A stretch of 64,000 nt of DNA from HGW-17 sp964516435 (GTDB lineage Bacteria > Myxococcota_A > Polyangia > HGW-17), in NCBI GenBank assembly GCA_964516435.1, contig CAZEZP010000101.1, positions 1 through 64,000 of the forward strand, in the 5' to 3' direction. The notes under the pieces were generated by a model that saw nothing but the letters and a program-made list of their open reading frames with translations, did no database searches and was not told the origin of the DNA. Within the stretch, counting starts at the first letter, position 1, and each line of letters opens with the position of its first letter. This document shows, one piece after another, positions 32,624-40,349 of the stretch. The position numbers and the translations under genes were made by a program.

Positions 32624-34450
32624 ATGATGCAGAAGCCGGAGTCCACCGATCTCCAGGTATTTGGACGCTACCTCCTCATTCGACGCCTCAGCCGCGGAGG
32701 CATGGGCGAGGTGTATCTGGCCAAGACCGGGCAGATCCAGGGGTTCGAGAAGCTGGTGGTCATCAAGCGGATTCTGCCCAACCTCTCGAACAACCCCGAC
32801 TTTTCCAAGCGCTTCATCACCGAGGCGGAAATCGCCATCAAGTTGAGCCACGTCAACATCGTGCCCGTTCTGGAAGTAGGGCGCGTGCAGGACGAATTCT
32901 TTCTGGCACTCGAGCACGTGGAAGGCCGCGACCTGCGCGCCATCCAGAACGCCTGTGCGCGCGCCGGCCGCAATCTGCCCATCTCCCTGGCGCTGCTCAT
33001 CGTGCGTGATCTGCTCAACGGTCTTTCCTATGCCCACCGGCGCGAGGACGTCACCGGCCGGCACCTGCAGATCGTGCATTGCGACATCAGTCCGCCCAAC
33101 GTGCTGGTCTCCTATGAGGGCGAGGTGAAAATCATCGATTTCGGCATCGCCAAGTCGGTGATGGAAAGCGAAAAGGAAGAAGAGGGAGCCGCCAAGATCG
33201 GTTTCGGAAAACTGGGCTACATGGCGCCCGAGCAGATACTCAAGGGGCATGACATCGACCCTCGCACGGACCTCTACAGCGTGGGTGTAATTCTTTGGGA
33301 ACTGCTTACGGGCAAGAAGTTGATCGTTTTCGATGAGAGCACGCCTTACAAGGAAATCGCACGCAAAGTGGTGCTCGAACCCGTGCCCCTGCCGTCGCAG
33401 GTGGTGCCGGGTATCGAGCCCGCGCTCGACCGCCTGGTGGCGGTGGCGTGCGCCAAGAAGCCGGACGAGCGCTTCCAGAGCGCTTCCGAGTTTCGCGACG
33501 CCGTGCAACTGGCGCTCGTGAAACTGGCTCCCACCATCAACAACGAGAACCTTGGGTCTTTCCTGAAGGAACTCTTCGCCGAGGAAATCGAGGAGGACCG
33601 GGAACTCTTGCGCCAGGCCAAGAACGTGGACCTCAATCCATACCGGCACGAGTTGACCTCGGCCATGGAAGAGACCGTTTCGTTCGCCGTGGTTTCCGAA
33701 TATCAGGAACTCACGTCGCCCGGCCGGCCCGTCACCAGCAGTTTCGAAAACGAGATTCCCCTGTCGGATACCGCCCGGCACCTGATGGAGCAGCCGCCAT
33801 CGCCGGCCGCGCAGGGCACGAATCCGCGCGCGGCCATGCATGCCACTCCATCCTACAACGGCGAGACCTGGTCGCCGGCGTCCATGCGCCGGCAGTGGAT
33901 TGTGGCCGCCGGCATCACCGCAGGCGCGCTCGCCCTGACCGTCGCGGGCTTCTGGATGTGGCAGAAGCCGAAGGCGCAATTATTTTTGTTTTCATCTCCC
34001 ATGATGCAGCAGACGCTTCCGGCACCCCGGGTGACCGTGCTCGCTCCCGCGGACATGCCACCGGAGCCTTCCATGGATGAGCCGGACATGCCGCCTGACG
34101 TTCCGGCCGTGCCGGCCATGTCCACGGAACCCGGCATGCGCGTGCCTTCGCCCGTCGCCGGCATGCAGCCTCCCGTCGCCGGCATGGAGCCGGCCATGGC
34201 GGGCATGAGCGAGCCTTCTCCGATGGATGCCGGCCCGAGCGAGTCCCGCGAGGCCCAGTCCAAGGCCCGCTATGCCCGGATCGCCCGCCTGTACGGGGAG
34301 TTCCGCCAGGCGCATGGCGAAATCCTGGCGCCCCAGTGGAACGAGTTGCGCAACCATCTGTTCAACAAGAAGGATGCGCCGGACTACTACGACGTTCTCG
34401 AGCAGAAACTCAACCAGTTCGAAGCCTTGATGAAGCAGCATGCCAACTGA
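32624..34450 (+). CDS. Hanks-type Ser/Thr protein kinase with membrane segment and Pro/Met-rich tail
   Basis: 608 residues. Kinase domain (about 12-290): GGMGEVYLA nucleotide loop, VVIKRI lysine, the catalytic loop as HCDISPPNV (Cys replaces the Arg of HRD, the Asp is kept), DFGIAK, and APEQIL. After a linker comes one transmembrane helix (about 425-447) and an outer region rich in Pro, Met, Glu and Ala (VAGM, PAMSTEP, SPSPM patterns), ending in a helical segment. Loss of the HRD Arg suggests that activation-loop phosphorylation is not needed. The ATG is placed by the kinase start and may be leaderless. Its stop lies inside pyrK (11-base overlap), an unusual kinase-metabolic gene pairing. Confidence 0.88.
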   Translation: MMQKPESTDLQVFGRYLLIRRLSRGGMGEVYLAKTGQIQGFEKLVVIKRILPNLSNNPDFSKRFITEAEIAIKLSHVNIVPVLEVGRVQDEFFLALEHVEGRDLRAIQNACARAGRNLPISLALLIVRDLLNGLSYAHRREDVTGRHLQIVHCDISPPNVLVSYEGEVKIIDFGIAKSVMESEKEEEGAAKIGFGKLGYMAPEQILKGHDIDPRTDLYSVGVILWELLTGKKLIVFDESTPYKEIARKVVLEPVPLPSQVVPGIEPALDRLVAVACAKKPDERFQSASEFRDAVQLALVKLAPTINNENLGSFLKELFAEEIEEDRELLRQAKNVDLNPYRHELTSAMEETVSFAVVSEYQELTSPGRPVTSSFENEIPLSDTARHLMEQPPSPAAQGTNPRAAMHATPSYNGETWSPASMRRQWIVAAGITAGALALTVAGFWMWQKPKAQLFLFSSPMMQQTLPAPRVTVLAPADMPPEPSMDEPDMPPDVPAVPAMSTEPGMRVPSPVAGMQPPVAGMEPAMAGMSEPSPMDAGPSESREAQSKARYARIARLYGEFRQAHGEILAPQWNELRNHLFNKKDAPDYYDVLEQKLNQFEALMKQHAN

Positions 34451-35174
34451 ATCCGTCCATGCATCCCGCACGATCCTGAACCGCAGGGACCTGGGCGCCG
34501 GCCTGGTGGAACTGACCGTGGAATGGACGGGACCGGTGGCCCGCCCGGGCCAGTTCGCGATGCTGCGCGGCCCGTGGGGAGACGCTCCGCTGTTGCCCCG
34601 CGCCATTTCCTTCTGCGACTGCACCGCCGAAACGGCCACCTTCCTCTTTCGTGTCCACGGCTCTGGAACGCGGCTCCTGGCCCGGCTTTCGGCCGGAGAG
34701 AACCTTTCCGTCACGGGGCCTTTAGGCAATGCCTTTCCCGTGATTCCCTGCGCCTGGCTCGCGGCCGGGGGCATCGGGCTACCGCCGTTGTGGTTCCATC
34801 AGCGCCGCCATGGCGGGCGCCTGTTCTGGGGGGTTCCCTCCAGGGCCGCCGCGGCCGGCCTGCAGCAGGAGGGGTGGGAGTTGGCCTCCGATGACGGAAC
34901 CCTGGGGTTTCACGGCACGGTGGTGCGCCTTCTGGAGCGGGAACTGGAAGCCTCCCCTCCGCCGGCTGTGCTGGCCTGCGGGCCGTATCCCATGCTTTCG
35001 GCGCTCAAGGCGCTTTGCCAGCGCTGCCGGGTGCCCCTGCACGTGAGCCTGGAGGGGAAGATGGCCTGCGGTGCAGGAGTCTGCTGCGGATGCGCCCATC
35101 CGGCCATGGATGGCGGCTATGTCCATGTCTGTGAGCAGGGTCCCGTATTCGATGCGGAAAAGGTGCGCCTGTGA
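34440..35174 (+). CDS. pyrK: Dihydroorotate dehydrogenase electron transfer subunit
   Basis: 244 residues. FAD-binding (ARPGQFAML, LPRAISFCD) and NAD-binding (AGGIGLPPLWF, LACGPYPML) halves plus the 2Fe-2S cluster ligands in CGAGVCCGC and the later Cys in YVHVCEQGP. It passes electrons from the PyrD FMN to NAD. It starts inside the kinase gene and its stop overlaps the GTG of pyrD by 4 bases, so the three are one transcript. The presence of PyrK matches the class 1B type of the adjacent PyrD. Confidence 0.93.
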   Translation: MPTESVHASRTILNRRDLGAGLVELTVEWTGPVARPGQFAMLRGPWGDAPLLPRAISFCDCTAETATFLFRVHGSGTRLLARLSAGENLSVTGPLGNAFPVIPCAWLAAGGIGLPPLWFHQRRHGGRLFWGVPSRAAAAGLQQEGWELASDDGTLGFHGTVVRLLERELEASPPPAVLACGPYPMLSALKALCQRCRVPLHVSLEGKMACGAGVCCGCAHPAMDGGYVHVCEQGPVFDAEKVRL

Positions 35175-36097
35175 ATCTCGACACGCGCGTGCAGTTGGCA
35201 GGAATCGAATTGAAAAACCCGGTCATGACGGCGTCCGGCACTTCCGGCCATGGCCTGGAACTGGCGCCGTTCTTCGACCTCTCCCGATTGGGGGCATTCG
35301 TCACCAAGGGTGTTTCGCTCGGGCCGCGTGCCGGAAACCCGCCGCCGCGCCTGCAGGAGACGCCTGCAGGTCTGCTCAACGCCATCGGACTCGAAAATCC
35401 CGGCGTGGAGGCGTTCTGTTCCGGCGCGCTTCCGGAACTGGCGGCGCTGGGCATCCCCATAGTGGTCAACTGCTTCGGGGAAGACGTGGAAAAGACCGTG
35501 GCCGTGGTGGCCCGGCTCGACCGGGAACCCGCCGTGGCCGCCCTGGAGCTCAACGTCTCTTGTCCCAACGTGAAGGCCGGCGGCATCGCCTTCGGCACGG
35601 ACCCCGCTGTTCTGCGCCAACTCGTGTCCGAATGCCGTCCGGCCACCCGCAAGCCCCTGTGGGTCAAGCTCTCCCCCAACGTCACGTCCATCGTGGCCAT
35701 GGCGCAGTCGGCACTGGACGGCGGTGCGGATGCGCTCACCTGCATCAACACGCTGGTGGGCTGCGACATCGACGTGCGCCGCGGCCGCTTCCTGCCTTCG
35801 CCGGGGCGCGGCGGCCTGTCGGGGCCCGCCATCCTGCCCGTGGCGCTCTGGGCCGTGGCGCAGGTGCATCGGGCCTTTCCGGATGTGCCCATCGTGGGGG
35901 TCGGCGGCATCCGGCATGGGGAGGACGTGCTCAAGTTCCTCATGGCGGGCGCTACGGCCGTGCAGGTGGGGACGGCCACGCTGGTCGAGCCCGATGCCTG
36001 TGTGCGCATCCTGCGTGAATTCGAGGAAACATGCCGTGAACTGGGCATCGGCCGGGTCGCCGACGTCGTGGGGACGGCCAGGGTGGAGGCATCATGA
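35171..36097 (+). CDS. pyrD: Dihydroorotate dehydrogenase, class 1B catalytic subunit
   Basis: 308 residues. FMN barrel enzyme oxidising dihydroorotate to orotate in pyrimidine synthesis. NPVMTASGTSGHG, KGVSLGPRAGNPPPR, NVSCPNVKAGG with the catalytic Cys, NTLVGCDID and VGVGGIRHGEDVLKFL are all conserved for class 1B. It starts at a GTG overlapping pyrK and ends overlapping cmk (ATGA). With PyrK it forms the heteromeric, NAD-linked enzyme. Confidence 0.95.
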   Translation: MNLDTRVQLAGIELKNPVMTASGTSGHGLELAPFFDLSRLGAFVTKGVSLGPRAGNPPPRLQETPAGLLNAIGLENPGVEAFCSGALPELAALGIPIVVNCFGEDVEKTVAVVARLDREPAVAALELNVSCPNVKAGGIAFGTDPAVLRQLVSECRPATRKPLWVKLSPNVTSIVAMAQSALDGGADALTCINTLVGCDIDVRRGRFLPSPGRGGLSGPAILPVALWAVAQVHRAFPDVPIVGVGGIRHGEDVLKFLMAGATAVQVGTATLVEPDACVRILREFEETCRELGIGRVADVVGTARVEAS

Positions 36098-36762
36098 GAC
36101 CCGAGGAACTCATCATCACCATCGACGGTCCGGCCGGCTCCGGCAAGAGTACGGTGGCCGGGGCCCTGGCCGAGCGCATCGGCGGGCGGAAACTGGATAC
36201 CGGCGCCATGTACCGCGCTTTCGCATGGACGGCCGTGGACCGCGGAATCGCCGAGGATATGGATGGAATCGCCGCACTGGCGAAGGATTTCCGCCTCGAA
36301 TGCACGCCTCAGGGCCGCTGGCTGGCCATGGGCCGGGACGTCACCGAGGCCATCCGCACACCCGAGATTTCCTCCTGGGCCAGCCGGCTCTCGGCCATTC
36401 CCGTGGTGCGCGGGGCGCTCGTCCCCATCCAGCGCGCGCTGGCGTTGCCCGGGCCCACCGTGGCCGAGGGGCGCGACATGGGCACCGTGGTGTTTCCCGA
36501 CGCACCGCTCAAGTTCTTTCTCACGGCGGGGCCCGAAGCCCGCGCCCGGCGCCGTCATGCGGAATTGCTGGCCAGGGGCATGGACGTCGCGTTCGAAAGC
36601 GTGCTGGCCGAGCAGCGCGAGCGGGACGAACGCGACGAGCGCCGCACCGTGGCGCCCCTGCGTGCGGCGGACGATGCCGTCGTGGTGGACACCACGTCCA
36701 TGACCGTGGAGGAAGTCGTCGCCTTCCTGCTGGCCCGCGTGCAGGCCATGCTGCATCCCTGA
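36094..36762 (+). CDS. cmk: Cytidylate kinase
   Basis: 222 residues. P-loop GPAGSGKSTVA near 10-20, LDTGAMYRA, AEGRDMGTVVFPDA and the Arg-rich lid (RARRRHAEL) are present. It phosphorylates CMP and dCMP, linking the pyrimidine genes to nucleotide pools. It overlaps pyrD by 4 bases. The minus-strand lipoprotein pair ends 37 bases further on without a visible terminator between. Confidence 0.94.
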   Translation: MRPEELIITIDGPAGSGKSTVAGALAERIGGRKLDTGAMYRAFAWTAVDRGIAEDMDGIAALAKDFRLECTPQGRWLAMGRDVTEAIRTPEISSWASRLSAIPVVRGALVPIQRALALPGPTVAEGRDMGTVVFPDAPLKFFLTAGPEARARRRHAELLARGMDVAFESVLAEQRERDERDERRTVAPLRAADDAVVVDTTSMTVEEVVAFLLARVQAMLHP

Positions 36763-36799
36763 TGGCGCTTTTGGGGTTCATCCGGGCCGGAAGGGCGGT

Positions 36800-37879
36800 T
36801 CAGGAAATCCTCTTTTTCAGAATGCGCCCGAAAAGCAGGAGGAACAGCCCGAAGAGCGCGAACTGCGGCATCGCTGGACGGCTTCCTGGAAGCGAACTGC
36901 AGGTCAGTTCGTGCGGGTCGTCCATGTCGAGGCCTTTCCATGGCGGACGGCCCGCAACGCCTGTGACCACCTCCACCACCGTGTTGTCGTCGTAGGGCTG
37001 CGGCATGTAGAGGGCGTCGTCGCGCCAGCCGTCCCGGCCGGTTCCCCACTTGAGCCCGTGGCCATATTTCGCTTCCGGGAAGGTGTGATAGGAGGAGACC
37101 CGTCCGTCGGGCGTCACCCGAAGCAGGTGGGTGGGCCAGATGGGAAAGTACAGGTTGCCGCAGACATCCACGGCCATGCCGTCCACCCACTGGGCGCCAT
37201 CCCACAGGTTCACGAACAGCCGCGGCGGGGAAACCGGCTCCAGGTTCTCGTCCAGGTCCACCTCGTAGACGGGTTCGCCAAACGTTCCGATGTAGGCCTT
37301 GCGGTAGTCCAGGCTGAAATTGAGGGTGCGCGGAAGTTGCTCGGCGAGTTCGGGGAATTCATCGAAATCCATCCATACCTGGACTTCCTGCGTGTCCAGA
37401 TGGATGCGGTACACCCGGGAATCCATGTCCGTGACGTAGAGCCGGCCATCCGGTCCCGGGACAACGGCGAATCCCAGGATGTCCGGGGCCATGTGCACGA
37501 AGGAACCATCCCGCCCGATGGAAATGAGACCATAATTGATGTCGGCCACCACGAGGCGCCCGTCGGGCAGGTACTCCATGCCTTCCACCATCGTCAGGAG
37601 GGAGGAGATGACCTCCATGCGGAATGCGCGGTTGCTGCGCACCAGCGTGACACCATCGAATCCGGCCAGGTAGCCGTCGCGGTCGAACGCCAGATCGTGG
37701 TGGGCGCGGGGGATTCCGGGCGTTCCCGTCGTGCCGATTTCGTTGACTTCCAGGGGCCTCTCGGGGATGGCCGTACAGTCCAGGGGTTCTTCCTTCGATG
37801 CGGATTCGCATGCGAGGAGAAAAAGTGCCGCGAACAAAAGCCAAACAAGCACCCGCAGGGAAGTAAGATGCTCGGACAT
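36800..37879 (-). CDS. Beta-propeller-like lipoprotein with a C-terminal membrane tail
   Basis: 359 residues. A signal peptide with the lipobox FLLAC is followed by repeated propeller-type blades (RAHHDLAFDRDGYLAGFDG, VEGMEYLPDGRLVVADIN, GFAVVPGPDGRLYVTDMD, AVDVCGNLYFPIW), of the SMP-30/NHL kind. The C-terminus is a Cys, a 15-residue hydrophobic helix and RILKKRIS, a weak MYXO-CTERM-like tail. Both an N-terminal lipid anchor and a C-terminal tail in one protein is odd. The start at 37879 has a GAGGGAAA site; upstream ATGs in the same frame lack one. It lies 11 bases behind the Cys-rich lipoprotein gene in the same orientation. Function unknown; ligand-binding or lactonase activity is possible but no active-site set is visible. 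Confidence 0.75.
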   Translation of the reverse strand: MSEHLTSLRVLVWLLFAALFLLACESASKEEPLDCTAIPERPLEVNEIGTTGTPGIPRAHHDLAFDRDGYLAGFDGVTLVRSNRAFRMEVISSLLTMVEGMEYLPDGRLVVADINYGLISIGRDGSFVHMAPDILGFAVVPGPDGRLYVTDMDSRVYRIHLDTQEVQVWMDFDEFPELAEQLPRTLNFSLDYRKAYIGTFGEPVYEVDLDENLEPVSPPRLFVNLWDGAQWVDGMAVDVCGNLYFPIWPTHLLRVTPDGRVSSYHTFPEAKYGHGLKWGTGRDGWRDDALYMPQPYDDNTVVEVVTGVAGRPPWKGLDMDDPHELTCSSLPGSRPAMPQFALFGLFLLLFGRILKKRIS

Positions 37880-37890
37880 GGGATTTTCCC

Positions 37891-38922
37891 TCATTCGCAG
37901 CGTCCGCGGGCACTGCATGTCTGCGGCGGCGAGCAGTCTTCCGGTCGGGTGCAGGACGTGTAGCACTGCTGCACGTTCGGGTCCGTGTCGCAGAGTTGCG
38001 GCGGCGTGCAGTCCTCATCGCGCAGGCAAGGCGTATGTCCTGCCACTTCCACCTGCAGGGGGCGCACGGAAGAAACCACGAAATCCGCGCAGCCGCCATC
38101 CAGGATCACGGAATCCTCGCTGCGCCGCTGCAGGCGTCCCACGGGAAATCCGCTCACGCCCGCATCGAGCAGGGCATCCACCACGGCTGCAGGCACCACG
38201 CCTTCGCCCGTGTCCGCGAACGAGCAGGCAAGCGTCATCGGTTCCAACCCATGCTGATCCACGCTGATTTCCATGACGACGCGGGCCCGGTCGAAGGAAC
38301 CCGGCGTCCAGGCGAGGCGCATCTCGCTTCCGCGGGAGATTACGACCTTTTCCGGCTGCGCTCCCAGCGAATCCATCCCCACGCCGTAGAGTTCGAAGGA
38401 ACCGAAGAAGCCTCCGGCCGTGTAGAGGTGCACCACCTGGCCGGGGGTGAAACCGGGAGAGGGAAGTTGCGTGTACGAATAGTTGTACGAAGGCGAAAGC
38501 GCCTTCAGTTCCAGGCGGCGGCTCAGGCCGCGCAGCAGCACGCGGCCGGCGTCCCTGCCGGCGGGCATGGGACGGCACACGGCCGTTTCCCCGGTATCGT
38601 CGCAGTATTCGCCGGGGCGGCAGTTCGGGTCGCAGAAGGGATTGCGCGGAACCAGCAGGCGGCAGTCGCCGGATTCCGACTGCACGCGGGGCCATTGCCC
38701 GAGCGTCACGGCCTCCCGCAGCAATCCATCCACCACCGTGTATCCCTGCACGTCGTTGCGCTGCACGAGGAAGCCGCCGATACGCGTCTCGGGTGGGCAT
38801 GCACCGCGCTGGGGAATGCGCGCGGGGTCTGTTTCATAGGACGGATCCTTCTGGCGCGGGGCAGAGTCGCAGGATGCCAGAAGGACCCAGAATCCGATGC
38901 AGGGCAACAGCATTTTTTTCAT
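37891..38922 (-). CDS. Cys-rich hypothetical lipoprotein
   Basis: 343 residues. Signal peptide with the lipobox LLASC. Two Cys-rich stretches flank a central beta-rich domain: FCDPNCRPGEYCDDTG near 95, and a C-terminal tail of CLRDEDCTPPQLCD and CTRPEDCSPPQTC type, each a short Dickkopf-like knot. I do not recognise the central domain. Its start has GGGGGA upstream. The propeller lipoprotein gene follows 11 bases later, so the two form one operon, read away from the zinc-ribbon gene. Confidence 0.75.
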   Translation of the reverse strand: MKKMLLPCIGFWVLLASCDSAPRQKDPSYETDPARIPQRGACPPETRIGGFLVQRNDVQGYTVVDGLLREAVTLGQWPRVQSESGDCRLLVPRNPFCDPNCRPGEYCDDTGETAVCRPMPAGRDAGRVLLRGLSRRLELKALSPSYNYSYTQLPSPGFTPGQVVHLYTAGGFFGSFELYGVGMDSLGAQPEKVVISRGSEMRLAWTPGSFDRARVVMEISVDQHGLEPMTLACSFADTGEGVVPAAVVDALLDAGVSGFPVGRLQRRSEDSVILDGGCADFVVSSVRPLQVEVAGHTPCLRDEDCTPPQLCDTDPNVQQCYTSCTRPEDCSPPQTCSARGRCE

Positions 38923-39238
38923 GAAATCCCCCGCCAGGGACCGCCTGCACAGGCGGAAAGGAATTTTGCGGCGCGCCGCAACGCCCTCCTACTATACTCG
39001 ATGTTCGGCCGCGTCACCGCATTTTTTGGGCTTTCCCTTTTCCAGGCCGATTCCCTTTCCCTTTCCGTTTGGACATGCCCGGGCCCGCCGGCCGCGTTTC
39101 CCCGTTCGCTTTCGGCCGAAAAAACGCCGGCATTGCAGGGAAAAAGAATTTTCGTTTCCTGAAAAAGCGAAATTTCCATCTTCTGTGCCACCGCGAGTTT
39201 TGCTAGTGTCGGGTGCGTTGCGAAAGGAAGAACCTGCC
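38923..39238. other. Divergent control region with inverted repeats
   Basis: 316 bases without a supported gene. Next to the minus-strand start are a 7-bp inverted repeat (38941-38956, CCGCCTG/CAGGCGG) and a perfect 16-base palindrome (38966-38981, TTGCGGCGCGCCGCAA). Beyond them ACTATACT (38991-38998) reads as a -10 box on either strand (TATAGT minus, TATACT plus). Near the plus-strand gene, TGCTAGTGT (39201-39209) is an extended -10 box. The repeats lie in the minus-strand leader and could be operators or RNA hairpins. Confidence 0.45.
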
Positions 39239-40297
39239 ATGGACAAGAAACAGTTCGAGTGCCCGGGTTGTGGAGCCCAGTTCGAGTACGACCCTGCCGC
39301 CCAGGCGGCCCGCTGTCCCTACTGCGGCAATGAGGCGCGCATCGAGCATTCGGTGCAGGAGCGCGTGGAGGCCGTGCGGGAGCAGGACTTCTTCGCGGCG
39401 CTCGAGCAGGGGGAGAACGCGGCCGAAACCCAGGAAGTTTCGGAGATCGCCTGCGGCGCGTGCGGCGCGCATTTTTCCCTGGATTCCAACGTCACGTCGT
39501 CGGCTTGTCCCTTCTGCGGCACGCAGGTGGTCACGCAGGCCAAGGTGGAGCGCCGCATCAGGCCCAAGGCGCTTCTACCCTTCAAGATCACGCGGGATGC
39601 CGCCGTGGAGCGCTGGCGCAAATGGCTGGAGGGATTGTGGTTCGCCCCCAACAACCTCAAGCGCGTAGTGCGGCACACGGATCAACTCAACGGCATGTAT
39701 CTACCCCACTGGACCTACGACTGCAAGACCGTGGCCCGCTACCGCGGCGAGCGCGGCGACGACTACTACGAAAAGGATTCCAACGGAAACCGCGTGAAGC
39801 GCACCCGGTGGCATTCCGTTTCCGGCACGGTGTACAACACGTTCGACGATGTGCTGGTACTGGCGTCGGAAACGATCCCCAAAAAACTTTCCAGCGAATT
39901 GCCGCCTTGGGATCTCGACACCCTGGTTCCCTATTCCGATGCCTACCTGAGCGGCTACCGGGCCGAAGCCTACCAGAAGGGGCTCAAGGAGGGATTCAAC
40001 GAGGCCAAGGTCACCATCGACGGCGTCATCAACGAGACCATCCGCCGTGACATCGGCGGGGATCACCAGCGGATCCACTGGGTGGACACCGAATACCACG
40101 ACATCACCTTCAAGCACATCCTGCTGCCGCTGTGGATTTCGGCCTACCGCTACAACGGCAAGGCCTACCGCTTCCTCGTCAACGGCTCCACGGGCAAGGT
40201 GGCCGGCGAGCGGCCCTATTCCTGGGTGAAGATCACCCTGCTGATCCTGTTCCTTCTGGCCATCACCGGCGCGCTCGTGTATTACGGTTCCCGCTGA
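39239..40297 (+). CDS. Zinc-ribbon protein with C-terminal membrane helix
   Basis: 352 residues. Two zinc ribbons: C8/C11 with C26/C29 (CPGCG..CPYCG) and a second pair, ACGACG and CPFCG, near 76-100. The middle domain (KALLPFKITRDAAVERWRKWL, HWTYDCKTVARYRGERG, LVPYSDAYLSGYRAE) is a beta-rich fold known in TFIIB-type-zinc-ribbon proteins of unknown function, often mislabelled as helicases. A single transmembrane helix lies near the C-terminus (about 330-350). An extended -10 box (39201-39209) precedes the ATG. It may handle membrane-associated nucleic acid or protein, but there is no functional evidence. Confidence 0.8.
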   Translation: MDKKQFECPGCGAQFEYDPAAQAARCPYCGNEARIEHSVQERVEAVREQDFFAALEQGENAAETQEVSEIACGACGAHFSLDSNVTSSACPFCGTQVVTQAKVERRIRPKALLPFKITRDAAVERWRKWLEGLWFAPNNLKRVVRHTDQLNGMYLPHWTYDCKTVARYRGERGDDYYEKDSNGNRVKRTRWHSVSGTVYNTFDDVLVLASETIPKKLSSELPPWDLDTLVPYSDAYLSGYRAEAYQKGLKEGFNEAKVTIDGVINETIRRDIGGDHQRIHWVDTEYHDITFKHILLPLWISAYRYNGKAYRFLVNGSTGKVAGERPYSWVKITLLILFLLAITGALVYYGSR

Positions 40298-40349
40298 CGC
40301 GCAACCGGCCATGGGAATGCCGGTCGCGGACGAAACGTTCTCCATTCCG

